From the NCBI RefSeq assembly GCF_938010525.1, contig NZ_CALLVK010000004.1, positions 1-64,000 of the forward strand: 64,000 nt of DNA, given 5' to 3'. Below the pieces are notes generated by a model. The model did no database searches, was not told where the DNA came from, and was given only the letters and a program-made list of their open reading frames with translations. Source of the stretch: Abiotrophia sp938010525 (GTDB lineage Bacteria; Bacillota; Bacilli; Lactobacillales; Aerococcaceae). Shown one piece after another: positions 31,551-41,005 of this stretch (positions are counted from its first letter, which is position 1; every line of letters begins with the position of its first letter). The position numbers and the translations under genes were made by a program.

Positions 31551-32801
31551 ATGGATATTATTACGGATAACATATTACGAAATCCCCCTGTATTACTTGG
31601 CTTAATCGCCATGTTCGGGCTTTTGGTTCAACACAAGCCTATCTCTGATGTTATCAAGGGGAGTTTGACAGCTGCCTTCGGGATGGTTATCTTGTCGACA
31701 GGGGTCAACATGTTGTTGGGTTCTATTGCGCCAATCAATACGGCTGTTCAAACTAGCCTAGGGGTCAGTGTGTCAGAAGGCTTGTCTGATGCTACTTTTA
31801 CAGCTGAATATGGTGGGACAGTGGGTGTCACTATGTTCGTAGCGCTGGCGCTGCACCTTGCTATTGCCAGATTCACACCGATTAAGACCATTTTCTTAAC
31901 AGGTAACATGCTCTGGTGGTTCCCATTCGTTATTGTGGCCGGTCTGGTGGAAGCCAAGGTGTCAGGTACTATGTTAATCATTGTGGGGGCCGTCTTATCC
32001 GCACTTTACTGGTCATTGGGCCCATGGATTATACGTCGCTTTGTCTGGGATGCCACAGGGGATGATTCCTTCTTAATCGGGCACCCAACGGGTATCCTCT
32101 GTATCATTGCAGGGAGTGTAGCCCGTGTGGTAGGGGACAAAAAGAAATCAACGGAAGATCTTGATCTCCCTGCTGGTCTCTCCTTCTTCCGCGAAATTTC
32201 CATCACCGGTGGCTTGGTCATGTTAGTCATGAACCTGATCGTGGGTTGCTTTATCCCAAGCCTAGTGCCAGCTAAGAACAACCTGATTAGCTACTCCATT
32301 CAATCTTCCTTAGAGTTTGCCGGTGGGCTTTTGGTCTTACTCTATGGGGTTCGCTTATTGATTAACCAAATTATGCCAGCCTTCCAAGGGATTGCAGAAA
32401 AAGTGGTGCCTGGTGCCAAAATGGCTTTTGACGTACCAATCTTATTCAACTACCGGCCAAATGCTGTCTTAATCGGTTTTATTATCGCTATGATTAGTTC
32501 TACTGCTATGATTCTGATTGTGAACGCGACTAATGTCTTCGGGGTCTTGTTAGTACCGCTAGTCATCACCAGTTTCTTTGAATGTGGTGGGGCGGCCGTC
32601 ATTGCTGAAGGGCAGGGTGGTCTGCGCGGGGCCATCATTGGGACTGCTGTCGCTGCCGCGGTCATGGTTATCTTGGTGGCCATTTCTGGTACCATGATGT
32701 CTACCACCATTCAAAACTGGTTGTTCGTCTTTGGTGGGAACGACCTATCCGTTATGTCTATTATTGGTAAGTTACTGGGGATGCTCTTTGGAGGTGCTTA
32801 G
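31551..32801 (+). CDS. PTS IIC permease, UlaA family
   Basis: A 416-residue integral membrane protein with about ten hydrophobic segments of the EIIC-GAT/UlaA type (for example HLAIARFTPIKTIFLTGNMLWW and GVRLLINQIMPAFQGIAEK). It is about 80 residues shorter than the UlaA at 14831. It starts 2 nt after the IIB stop with AAAGGAG. No lactonase or decarboxylase accompanies it, so the substrate is probably not ascorbate. Confidence 0.88.
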   Translation: MDIITDNILRNPPVLLGLIAMFGLLVQHKPISDVIKGSLTAAFGMVILSTGVNMLLGSIAPINTAVQTSLGVSVSEGLSDATFTAEYGGTVGVTMFVALALHLAIARFTPIKTIFLTGNMLWWFPFVIVAGLVEAKVSGTMLIIVGAVLSALYWSLGPWIIRRFVWDATGDDSFLIGHPTGILCIIAGSVARVVGDKKKSTEDLDLPAGLSFFREISITGGLVMLVMNLIVGCFIPSLVPAKNNLISYSIQSSLEFAGGLLVLLYGVRLLINQIMPAFQGIAEKVVPGAKMAFDVPILFNYRPNAVLIGFIIAMISSTAMILIVNATNVFGVLLVPLVITSFFECGGAAVIAEGQGGLRGAIIGTAVAAAVMVILVAISGTMMSTTIQNWLFVFGGNDLSVMSIIGKLLGMLFGGA

Positions 32802-32804
32802 AAA

Positions 32805-33542
32805 GTGTTTGCCTATTTCCAAAGAATTAGGGAGATTCTAAGCCAGGTCGAGGAGCAGGAGGCTACGAGTCTGGCCCAGGCGGTAGAGATTTTGTCAGAG
32901 GCAATTAAGAAGAAACAAGCGATTTTCGTCTTTGGTGCTAGCCATGCCGGGATCTTGGCTGAAGAATTGTTCTACCGAGCAGGTGGCTTAGTATCGATCA
33001 ACCCCATCTTTGGGAGGGAGCTAATGCTCGATACACGACCGATTAGTGCGACTAGCCGAATGGAGCGCCTAGTGGGCTATGGCCAGCTATTGGCCAAGAA
33101 AACACCCTTTAAGGCGGGTGATCTTCTAATCGTCCATTCGGTCTCGGGACGAAATCCGGTTGCTGTGGACTTAGCCCTAGCCGCCAAAGAAAAGGGCGTC
33201 TATGTCATGGCTTTGACCAACCTCACCTATTCCCTAGCAACAAAGAGCCGTCATCCCAGTGGCCAACGCTTGTGTGATGTGGCAGACTTAGTCCTAGATA
33301 ATCACGGCCATATTGGCGATGGGGCTTGTCAGCTTCCGGGTATCGAGCAGCCGGTAGGACCTAGTTCAACGGTGATTGGCGCCTGCATTCTTAACCATCT
33401 AGTAGTAGAAGTGAGTCGGAACTTAGCCCAATCAGGATTGAGTCCTGTCCCTATCTTTTACTCAGCTAATTTGGATGGCGGGGATGACAAGAACCGTCAG
33501 ATTTATGAGACCTACAGAGAGGCCATTCACTATGACTTGTAG
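32805..33542 (+). CDS. SIS-domain sugar-phosphate protein (UPF0309-like)
   Basis: A 245-residue SIS-fold protein with a GTG start; GGAGGT lies 9 nt upstream. The phosphosugar-binding segments IFVFGASHAGILAEELFYRAGG and IVHSVSGRNPVAVDLAL are visible. The C-terminal GIEQPVGPSSTVIGACILN region is typical of UPF0309 proteins, which resemble the GmhA and GlmS isomerase halves. In this operon it probably isomerises or deaminates the sugar phosphate made by the PTS. An amino-sugar substrate is a reasonable guess, not a proof. Confidence 0.82.
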   Translation: MFAYFQRIREILSQVEEQEATSLAQAVEILSEAIKKKQAIFVFGASHAGILAEELFYRAGGLVSINPIFGRELMLDTRPISATSRMERLVGYGQLLAKKTPFKAGDLLIVHSVSGRNPVAVDLALAAKEKGVYVMALTNLTYSLATKSRHPSGQRLCDVADLVLDNHGHIGDGACQLPGIEQPVGPSSTVIGACILNHLVVEVSRNLAQSGLSPVPIFYSANLDGGDDKNRQIYETYREAIHYDL

Positions 33543-33553
33543 GTCCAGATTTT

Positions 33554-33601
33554 AAGCAAAATACCCTGACTTCTCTTAAGTGAAGTCAGGGTATTTTGCT
33601 T
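33554..33601 (+). terminator. Long terminator-like hairpin after the PTS cluster
   Basis: A perfect 20-bp stem (33554-33573 with 33582-33601) and 8-nt loop. The A/T-rich outer stem (TTTTGCTT) replaces a separate T run. Confidence 0.8.
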
Positions 33602-33840
33602 GCTAAAGTGGCCTAAAGTTTCTTGCTTAAAATCAGATGCTCTAGAGTATTTTTTCTTGTTTGGGTGTATAATAAGAATGAGTGCAGCTTAGCTTTTTCA
33701 TAAAAAAGACGAATGATTACGCAAAAATGATGGTGGAACTTATGACTTTTTGTGGAAAAAGCTAGGAAAGTCTGATAAAATTGAGTAAAATTTAGACTAG
33801 GCACAGGATAATCGAAAGACTAGGAACTGGAGCTGGTTAT
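33602..33840 (+). other. Intergenic leader upstream of the phosphodiesterase gene
   Basis: A/T-rich. A TATAAT lies at 33668-33673, without a good -35. About 165 bp of untranslated leader would follow it. GGAG near 33829 is the ribosome site. No other structure was recognised. Confidence 0.4.
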
Positions 33841-35130
33841 ATGGCAAAACGAAAAGTATATTTAATCTCTTTTGACGCATTTGGCTATGAGGATGTTGCC
33901 TTTGCGAGTAAATTACCTAACTTTAAACGTCTCTTAGATAAGGGGACTTGGGTTAAGAAGGTCCAATCGACCTATCCTTCACTGACCTATGTGGCCCACA
34001 CCAGTATTATGACAGGCTTGTTGCCTCTGCATCACCAAATTGTCAACAATACTAAGATTCAGCCAGAGCGCCATAGTCCTGACTGGCACTGGTATGCCAA
34101 GGAAGTCCAAGGGGAAACCCTCTATGATGTCTTCAAGCGGGCTGGCTATAAGACGGCTTCCTTACTCTGGCCGGTCATGGGGCGCAACAAGTCCATCGAC
34201 TATAATTTAGCAGAAATTATTCCCAACCGCCCTTGGCAGAATCAGGCAATGGTGTCACTAGCTGCTTCCAGCATTCCTTTCTTGCTCAAAATGGAGGCCC
34301 GCCATGGTCACAAACGGGACGGCATTCAACAACCGGCTCTGGATTATTTCCTAGAAGGAGTCTTGCTAGATACCATTCGTGATTACAATCCCGATTTCGT
34401 GACGGCGCACTTCTTGCAGCTGGATAGCATGCGCCACTACTACGGAGTTAATTCGGAACAAGCTAAGCAGGCTATTATCGACTTCGATGGTCGCTTGGGG
34501 CGTATTATTCAAGTCTTAGAAGATATGGGCCAGTGGGAAGACTGCCTCTTCGTCTTGGTGGGGGACCACTACCAACTTAACACCCATACCGTGGTGCGAC
34601 CTAACCACCTACTCAGTCGCCAATCGGGTTGGCAAACGCTGGGGCGTGACGGCACCATCAAGTCTTGGCAAGTTTATTGCAAGGGCGCGGATGGTTGTGC
34701 CTATATCTATCGCAAGCCGGGCGCTAAGATTACGGTCAAAGAAATTTTAGACACTTTACGGCCCATGATGCCCATGATTGAGACAGTTTACACAGCTCAA
34801 GAAGCCGCTGACTTCGGGGCGGACCCTAACTGCCTCTTCATGATTGAAGCCAAAAAAGGCTACTATTTCTTAGATGATTTGGCAGGTGATTTCCAAGAAT
34901 CAGTGGATAATCCAACTTCCGATGCCAAGCTCCTACATGCCACCCACGGCTATCATCCAGCGCGTAATCACTATGCGACAACGGCCTTTTACCACGGGCC
35001 AGATGTTAAGGTCGGACATGCAGTAGAGTCGGGCAGATTGATTGATCATGCGCCAACCATTTTATCGGCACTCAAACTTAATTTCCATCAATATGTCGAC
35101 GGTAATATTTTGTACGATATTTTCAGGTAA
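33841..35130 (+). CDS. Alkaline-phosphatase-superfamily protein (phosphodiesterase/nucleotide pyrophosphatase type)
   Basis: A 429-residue enzyme of the type I phosphodiesterase family. The metal site starts with the Asp in LISFDAFG. The nucleophile Thr/Ser lies in the block STYPSLTYVAHTSIMTG (near 44-60). Later metal ligands are in GDHYQLNTH and DHAPTI. It has no signal peptide or membrane helix, so it is probably cytoplasmic. Related proteins hydrolyse phosphodiester or sulfate/phosphonate bonds; the substrate is unknown. It precedes the glycogen operon but has a separate upstream region. Confidence 0.82.
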   Translation: MAKRKVYLISFDAFGYEDVAFASKLPNFKRLLDKGTWVKKVQSTYPSLTYVAHTSIMTGLLPLHHQIVNNTKIQPERHSPDWHWYAKEVQGETLYDVFKRAGYKTASLLWPVMGRNKSIDYNLAEIIPNRPWQNQAMVSLAASSIPFLLKMEARHGHKRDGIQQPALDYFLEGVLLDTIRDYNPDFVTAHFLQLDSMRHYYGVNSEQAKQAIIDFDGRLGRIIQVLEDMGQWEDCLFVLVGDHYQLNTHTVVRPNHLLSRQSGWQTLGRDGTIKSWQVYCKGADGCAYIYRKPGAKITVKEILDTLRPMMPMIETVYTAQEAADFGADPNCLFMIEAKKGYYFLDDLAGDFQESVDNPTSDAKLLHATHGYHPARNHYATTAFYHGPDVKVGHAVESGRLIDHAPTILSALKLNFHQYVDGNILYDIFR

Positions 35131-35160
35131 ATAAAATATCAAATTGTCTAGTCGTATGCG

Positions 35161-35189
35161 TTTACATGAAACGCTTTCAGTGCTATAAT
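35161..35189 (+). promoter_or_regulatory. glg operon promoter with cre-like palindrome
   Basis: TTTACA (35161-35166), a 17-bp spacer, then a perfect TATAAT (35184-35189). The spacer carries TGAAACGCTTTCA (35167-35179), a palindrome one base shorter than the classical CcpA site TGAAARCGYTTTCA. Confidence 0.8.
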
Positions 35190-35220
35190 AAATGTATGAA
35201 ATAACAAAGGGAGGGATAGC

Positions 35221-37122
35221 ATGACTGTCGCAGCATTACAAGAGCAACTTTCGGAACACATCTATCATTTCAACCATGGTAACCATGAAGCAGCCTACCA
35301 ATTTTTAGGCTGTCACAAGGTGGACCAAGATGGAGTGACGGGTTATCGCTTCGCCATTTGGGCTCCTCATGCAGCCAATGTCTACATTCTAGGTGATTTC
35401 AATCACTGGCAGAATGAGCCACTAAGCCATATTGAAGCTGGCGTTTGGGCAGGCATTATTGAAGGAGCCGAACGGAGTCAGTGTTACAAGGTTGGGATTG
35501 ACCATGGTAATGGTTATATCGAATATAAGATTGATCCCTTTGGTTTTAATTTTGAGATTGCGCCTAAGGACGCTACGGTTGTCTGGGGCTTGGAAGACTT
35601 CGAATGGTCCGATCAGGTCTGGATGAACCAGCAATGGCGTAAGAATAGCGTTCATTCGCCTCTCAACATTTATGAAGTGCACGCGAGTTCTTGGCGTCGC
35701 CATCCTGACGGCCGCACCTACACCTTTGCAGAATTGGCAGAAAGCCTGATTCCTTATGTTAAGGAAATGGGCTACACCCACATTGAAATGATGCCCCTTA
35801 TGGATCATCCACTGGATGCTTCTTGGGGCTACCAGATTACGGGTTACTATGCTGTCTGTGGCCGCTACGGGACCTTGGAAGAGTTCAAGGACTTCGTTAA
35901 CCAGGCCCACCAAGCCGGGATTGGGGTCATCATGGACTGGGTACCAGGTCACTTCTGCCGTAATGCCAATGCCTTGGCTTATTATGATGGGACGCCAACC
36001 TTCGAATATCAAGATGTCAACCGTGCCAACAACGTGGGTTGGGGGACGCTCAACTTCGACTTAGGTAAGAACCAAGTCCAAAGCTTCCTCATTTCCAACG
36101 CCATGTTCTGGCTCAAAGAATGTCACCTAGATGGTTTGCGGGTGGATGCCGTGTCCAACATGCTTTACTTGGACTTTGACCAAGGGCCTTGGACGCCTAA
36201 CGAAGATGGCAGCAACCACAACCGCCAAGGGGTGGCCTTCCTCCAAAAACTTAATACCACGATCAAAGATCATCTGCCGCATGTCCTTATGATTGCGGAA
36301 GAAAGTACCGACTGGAAGGGCATCACCCATGCTGTTTCAGAAGGGGGCTTGGGCTTTGACTACAAATGGAATATGGGCTGGATGAACGATACCTTACGTT
36401 TCTTCGAGACCGATCCTTACTACCGACCACAGAATTTCCGTTTAATTACCTTCGTCTTTATGTACCAATACAATGAACGTTATGTCCTGCCATTTTCTCA
36501 TGACGAAGTGGTTCATGGTAAGAAGTCGCTCTTAGATAAGATTCCTGGCAGCCGCGAAACCCAGTTTGAGACCTTGCGTCTCTTGCATGGTTACATGATG
36601 GCCCAGCCTGGTAAGAAGTTGCACTTTATGGGTAACGAGCTAGGCCAATACCTGGAATGGCGCTACTACTCCGAGTTGGAATGGAAGGACTTGAGCTTCG
36701 AGTTCAACCGCGAGTACCAACACTATATGAAGACCCTCAATCACATCGGTAAGGACTACAAGGCCCTGCATTATTACGATACTGAGCCAGCAGGTCTGAC
36801 CGTCCTAGATGCTGACAATGTGGAACAGGCTGTCCTAACCATGATGCGGCAGGGTAAGGCCAAGCGTGATTTCTTAATCATCGCCTTGAACTTTATCCCA
36901 GTTGAACGTCAGGAATACCGAATTGGGGTGCCTTATAAAGGAGAGTACGAAGTCTTGCTCAACTCGCAAATGCAAGAGTTTGGCGGACGGTGGACCGAGA
37001 ATCTGCCGGTCATGAAGACTGAAGAAGTGCCTCATGATGGACAACCATACTCCATTGTCACAACGGTTCCTAGTCTGGGTGTGCTCTATATCAAACCCAA
37101 ACGTGTTTACGGCGCTAAATAA
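35221..37122 (+). CDS. glgB: 1,4-alpha-glucan branching enzyme
   Basis: A 633-residue GH13 branching enzyme that introduces alpha-1,6 branches into glycogen. A CBM48 domain (about 20-115, FAIWAPHAANVYILGDFNHW) is followed by the catalytic barrel. The nucleophile is near Asp309 (LRVDAVSNM), the acid near Glu360 (MIAEES), and the third Asp is in FSHDEVVHGK. It has the usual length for Firmicute GlgB. The ribosome site is AAGGGAGGG. It is first of five glycogen genes. Confidence 0.96.
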   Translation: MTVAALQEQLSEHIYHFNHGNHEAAYQFLGCHKVDQDGVTGYRFAIWAPHAANVYILGDFNHWQNEPLSHIEAGVWAGIIEGAERSQCYKVGIDHGNGYIEYKIDPFGFNFEIAPKDATVVWGLEDFEWSDQVWMNQQWRKNSVHSPLNIYEVHASSWRRHPDGRTYTFAELAESLIPYVKEMGYTHIEMMPLMDHPLDASWGYQITGYYAVCGRYGTLEEFKDFVNQAHQAGIGVIMDWVPGHFCRNANALAYYDGTPTFEYQDVNRANNVGWGTLNFDLGKNQVQSFLISNAMFWLKECHLDGLRVDAVSNMLYLDFDQGPWTPNEDGSNHNRQGVAFLQKLNTTIKDHLPHVLMIAEESTDWKGITHAVSEGGLGFDYKWNMGWMNDTLRFFETDPYYRPQNFRLITFVFMYQYNERYVLPFSHDEVVHGKKSLLDKIPGSRETQFETLRLLHGYMMAQPGKKLHFMGNELGQYLEWRYYSELEWKDLSFEFNREYQHYMKTLNHIGKDYKALHYYDTEPAGLTVLDADNVEQAVLTMMRQGKAKRDFLIIALNFIPVERQEYRIGVPYKGEYEVLLNSQMQEFGGRWTENLPVMKTEEVPHDGQPYSIVTTVPSLGVLYIKPKRVYGAK

Positions 37123-37147
37123 AAGCTAAGAAAGGAGATGAAATTAA

Positions 37148-37175
37148 CTGACTGTCTTTACGCCGAGATAGTCAG
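37148..37175 (+). other. Hairpin between glgB and glgC
   Basis: A 10-bp stem (37148-37157 with 37166-37175, one G-T) with an 8-nt loop. It lies between a good AAAGGAG (37131-37137) and the glgC ATG, which has no ribosome site close by. Confidence 0.6.
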
Positions 37176-37195
37176 CTAGTTTCACATGTGTGTAT

Positions 37196-38347
37196 ATGAA
37201 ACAAGATATGATCGCGATGATTTTAGCCGGTGGTCAAGGGACCCGTCTGGGTGTCTTAACCAAACAAACGGCTAAGCCAGCCGTTCCCTTTGGAGGGAAA
37301 TACCGCATTATTGACTTTGCTTTAAGTAACTGTGCCAACTCCGGGATTAAGAATATTGGGGTAGTAACCCAGTATCAACCTTTAGAGCTTAACGAACACA
37401 TTGGAAAAGGGGCAGCCTGGGGCTTAACTAGCCGTTCAGGTGGGGCTACCATCCTCCAACCTTACTCTAGCTCAGATGGCGAAAAATGGTTCAAGGGGAC
37501 AGCCAATGCCATCTACCAAAACATCAGCTATATTGATTCCTTAGATCCTAAGTATGTCCTCATTCTATCAGGTGACCATATCTACAAGATGGACTATGCA
37601 GCCATGTTAGAAGACCACATCAAGAACAAGGCTAGCTTGACCGTTGGGGTTATCCCAGTGCCGATGAAGGAAGCTTCAAGGTTCGGGATTATGAACACGG
37701 ACCAAAATGGTCGTATCATCGAGTTCGAAGAAAAACCAGCTCAACCTAAGAGCAACCTAGCATCCATGGGGATCTATATCTTCAATTGGGAAACCTTGCG
37801 TCGCTACTTAGTGGAAGACCAAGCTAAGAACCGCGAGATGGAAGACTTCGGTAAGAACGTTATTCCAGCCTACCTAAGCAATGCTGAAAACTGCTTTGCT
37901 TACTCATTTGAAGGCTACTGGAAAGACGTGGGTACCATCGAATCTCTCTGGGAAGCTAACATGGAATTCTTGGACCCAGAACATCCACTCAACATTAGTG
38001 AGGATACTTGGCGGATTTATACCTCCAACCCTGTGACCCCGCCACAATTCTTAACAGAAGACGCGCAAGTTAAGCACTCGCTAGTTGTGGATGGCTGTTA
38101 CATTGCCGGTCAAGTGGATAACTCCCTCTTGTCCCGTGATGTTAAGGTAGGGCCAGATAGCCAGGTTGACCATTCAGTGGTCATGTCCAGTGCCACAATC
38201 GGTAAAGGCTGTCGCGTTGAATATGCCATTATCGGTGAACAAGCTGTGATTGCGGACGGGGCAAGTGTCATCGGGACCCCAGACCAAATTGCCACTGTAG
38301 GATATGCTGAAGTAGTAGGAGGACCAAAAAATGATGGTGAAGAATAA
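37196..38347 (+). CDS. glgC: Glucose-1-phosphate adenylyltransferase
   Basis: A 383-residue ADP-glucose pyrophosphorylase making the glycogen precursor from ATP and glucose-1-phosphate. The nucleotidyl-transferase signature AMILAGGQGTRLG is at the start, with ASRFGIMNTD and IEFEEKP further on. A left-handed beta-helix domain follows residue 290. I chose ATG 37196 by family alignment; GTG 37190 is possible. No normal ribosome site is adjacent to either. It overlaps glgD by 17 nt and probably forms a GlgC/GlgD heteromer. Confidence 0.94.
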   Translation: MKQDMIAMILAGGQGTRLGVLTKQTAKPAVPFGGKYRIIDFALSNCANSGIKNIGVVTQYQPLELNEHIGKGAAWGLTSRSGGATILQPYSSSDGEKWFKGTANAIYQNISYIDSLDPKYVLILSGDHIYKMDYAAMLEDHIKNKASLTVGVIPVPMKEASRFGIMNTDQNGRIIEFEEKPAQPKSNLASMGIYIFNWETLRRYLVEDQAKNREMEDFGKNVIPAYLSNAENCFAYSFEGYWKDVGTIESLWEANMEFLDPEHPLNISEDTWRIYTSNPVTPPQFLTEDAQVKHSLVVDGCYIAGQVDNSLLSRDVKVGPDSQVDHSVVMSSATIGKGCRVEYAIIGEQAVIADGASVIGTPDQIATVGYAEVVGGPKNDGEE

Positions 38348-39482
38348 GTTATGTGCGATTCTCAATTTGACCGAAGATGATCGATTATTAAAACCATTGA
38401 CCCAAAACCGGCCCATTGCCGCCTTACCATTTGCTGACCGTTATCGGGTGATTGACTTCGCCTTATCCAGCATTTGCCATGCGGAAATTGATTCGGTAGC
38501 CCTCTTCATCGCTGAATCAGGTCGTTCAATCTATGACCACATCCGTTCTGGGGCAGCTTGGGACTTGGATTCTCAAGTGTCAGGTGGGATTTTCACCTTC
38601 TCTCAACAGAACTGGAAGCTCCGCCACCACCACGAAAACCTCTATGAAGATTACTACTACAACCATCGGGTCTTCATGTCTCGGGCTAAGGCTGAGTATG
38701 TCTTTGTAGCCGGATCTAAGATTATTGCTAACGTGGATATCCGCGGCGTCTTCCGTCACCATGTGGCTGAAGGTAAGGATATTACCCTTATCTACAAACA
38801 ATTAGACAAAGAAAAATTAGGCGATCAAAATCCTAAATCTCGTGCCCTCAAATTCGATGCCAACAGCCAAGTCAAGGGATTGGTTGAGTACGGTGAGTTA
38901 GGGGAAGAAGAGAAGGTAGATGCTTCCCTCAGCATGTACTTCCTCAGCGTTAAGACCCTCAATGATATCATTGACCGGGCGGTGGACGAAGAAGTCTACA
39001 TGGAAGTGGATGAATTGATTCAACACTATCTCTTAGACTACACCGTCAACCCATACAAGTATACAGGCTATATGGCCAACATTGACTCCATTCAACGTTA
39101 CTACAAGGCTAATATGGACATGTTAGACCGTCAAAACTTCACTTCCTTGTTCTACTCAAGCCAACCAGTCTTGACTAAGACCAAGAATGGGGTACCGTCC
39201 TACTATGCGCCAAGTTCTGATGTGCGTTCATCCGTGGTGGCCTCTGGTTCTTACCTAGCAGGTAAGGTGGAACGCTCACTCATTTCCCGTAAGGTACATG
39301 TATCGGAAGGGGCTCATGTCAAGGATTCCATCATCCTACAAGGAACTAAGATTGGCGATGGGGCACGTGTTGAATACGCCATCCTGGACAAGGGCTGTGT
39401 CGTTGAACCAGGCGCTCACGTCATTGGGACACCTGACAATGTGGTCGTGATTAGCAAGAATACCTTCATCCCAGCAGAATAA
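38331..39482 (+). CDS. glgD: Glucose-1-phosphate adenylyltransferase regulatory subunit
   Basis: A 383-residue GlgC paralogue. The fold is kept, but the N-terminal loop reads LCAILNLTEDDRLLKPL instead of the GGxGTRL catalytic loop, marking it as GlgD, the modulating subunit in Firmicutes. GGAGG at about 38318 is the ribosome site. It is translationally coupled to glgC. Confidence 0.94.
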   Translation: MMVKNKLCAILNLTEDDRLLKPLTQNRPIAALPFADRYRVIDFALSSICHAEIDSVALFIAESGRSIYDHIRSGAAWDLDSQVSGGIFTFSQQNWKLRHHHENLYEDYYYNHRVFMSRAKAEYVFVAGSKIIANVDIRGVFRHHVAEGKDITLIYKQLDKEKLGDQNPKSRALKFDANSQVKGLVEYGELGEEEKVDASLSMYFLSVKTLNDIIDRAVDEEVYMEVDELIQHYLLDYTVNPYKYTGYMANIDSIQRYYKANMDMLDRQNFTSLFYSSQPVLTKTKNGVPSYYAPSSDVRSSVVASGSYLAGKVERSLISRKVHVSEGAHVKDSIILQGTKIGDGARVEYAILDKGCVVEPGAHVIGTPDNVVVISKNTFIPAE

Positions 39483-39492
39483 AGGAGTCGCC

Positions 39493-40926
39493 ATGAAAGT
39501 TTTATTTGCTTCCGCAGAAGCGGCACCTTTTTTCAAGACGGGTGGGCTAGGCGACGTTGCCTATGCCTTGCCTAAGGAATTAGCTAAGCAGGGCGTAGAT
39601 ATTCGGGTGGTCTTACCTTACTACACCCAAACGCCTCAGCAATACAAGGACCAAATCCAAGAAATTGCCCATTTCCGCTTCCAATTAGGCGGTCGGAATG
39701 TCTACTGTGGCATTAAGTATTTGGAGATGGACGGGGTTAAGTATTATTTCATCGACAACTTGGCTTACTTTGACCGGCCAGCCCTCTATGGCCAATGGGA
39801 TGATGGCGAACGCTTCGGCTACTTCTCAACGGCTATTATTGAGATGCTGGAAGTCATTGACTGGATTCCAGACATTATTCACTGTAATGACTGGCATACC
39901 GCTATGGTGCCTGTGCTCTTGGTGGACCGTTACCACTGGAAAGACCGCTTGCGTCACATCCGTAAGGTCTTGACCATTCACAACCTACGTTTCCAAGGGA
40001 TCTATGATCCAGTCATCCTGGGCCAAGTCTTCGGGACCGGCTATAATGTCTATACCGAAGATGGGGTTAAGTACTATGACCGGGTCAACTATCTCAAGGG
40101 TGGCATTAACTTCTCTGATCGTATTACCACGGTTAGTCCAACCTATGCCCATGAGATTACCACCCAAGCCTTTGGTGAGAACCTGGAAGGGGTCCTCAAG
40201 TACAACGAATGGAAATTAAGTGGGATTATTAACGGTATTGATTATGACCTCAATAATCCTGAGACAGATCCACTCATTCCACATCACTTTAATGTCTCGG
40301 ACTTAAGTGGTAAGGCAGCTAACAAGGCGGCCTTGCAAGAACGCTTAGGCTTGCCAGTCAATCCAGATGTGGCCATGATTGGTATGGTCTCTCGCTTGAC
40401 CGACCAGAAGGGCTTCCAGCTAGTGGAAGAACGCATGGAAGAATTACTGCAGGCAGAGGTTCAGGTGGTCCTCTTAGGGACTGGGGAGCCGCAATTCGAG
40501 CACTCCTTCCGTTACTTCGAGTCACGTTATCCTGACAAGATGAAGAGTCTCATTACCTTTGACTTGGGGCTAGCCCAACAAATCTATGCCAGCTGTGACT
40601 TCTTCTTGATGCCAAGTGCCTTCGAGCCTTGCGGTCTGTCACAACTTATGGCCATGCGCTATGGGACCTTGCCAATTGTCCATGAGACAGGGGGCTTGCG
40701 TGACACCGTTCAACCTTATAACCAATATACTGGGGAGGGGACAGGTTATTCCTTCAATCGTTTCGACGGTTGGACTATGCTCCAAACCATCTACTATGCG
40801 CTAGATGTCTACTATAACCGGCCTGGCGCTCACAAGCAATTGGTAGAACAGGCCATGACCCGAGACTTCTCTTGGACCGGGCCAACCCAAGAATACCTAG
40901 CCCTCTACCGTTCGCTAGTTCAATAA
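39493..40926 (+). CDS. glgA: Glycogen synthase
   Basis: A 477-residue GT5 glycosyltransferase adding glucose from ADP-glucose to alpha-1,4 chains. The ADP-glucose motif KTGGLGDV is near residue 15. The C-terminal GT domain holds the catalytic Glu region PSAFEPCGLSQL. Standard length. AAAGGAG precedes the ATG. Confidence 0.96.
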   Translation: MKVLFASAEAAPFFKTGGLGDVAYALPKELAKQGVDIRVVLPYYTQTPQQYKDQIQEIAHFRFQLGGRNVYCGIKYLEMDGVKYYFIDNLAYFDRPALYGQWDDGERFGYFSTAIIEMLEVIDWIPDIIHCNDWHTAMVPVLLVDRYHWKDRLRHIRKVLTIHNLRFQGIYDPVILGQVFGTGYNVYTEDGVKYYDRVNYLKGGINFSDRITTVSPTYAHEITTQAFGENLEGVLKYNEWKLSGIINGIDYDLNNPETDPLIPHHFNVSDLSGKAANKAALQERLGLPVNPDVAMIGMVSRLTDQKGFQLVEERMEELLQAEVQVVLLGTGEPQFEHSFRYFESRYPDKMKSLITFDLGLAQQIYASCDFFLMPSAFEPCGLSQLMAMRYGTLPIVHETGGLRDTVQPYNQYTGEGTGYSFNRFDGWTMLQTIYYALDVYYNRPGAHKQLVEQAMTRDFSWTGPTQEYLALYRSLVQ

Positions 40927-40938
40927 TAGTTAGCTCAG

Positions 40939-40970
40939 AAGAGACCAAGCCTTATGCTTGTGTCTCTTTC
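40939..40970 (+). terminator. Intercistronic hairpin/partial terminator between glgA and glgP
   Basis: A 12-bp bulged stem (40939-40950 with 40956-40969) followed by TTTC. It probably trims expression of glgP rather than stopping it. Confidence 0.6.
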
Positions 40971-41005
40971 TTGGGCTTATGCCCTACTGATTAAGGAGGA
41001 AATTA

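Noticed and set aside
37139..37180. Leader peptide of 13 codons before glgC
   Set aside because: The AAGGAG directly abuts its ATG with no spacing, and the codons show no regulatory bias; the hairpin is the more solid feature.
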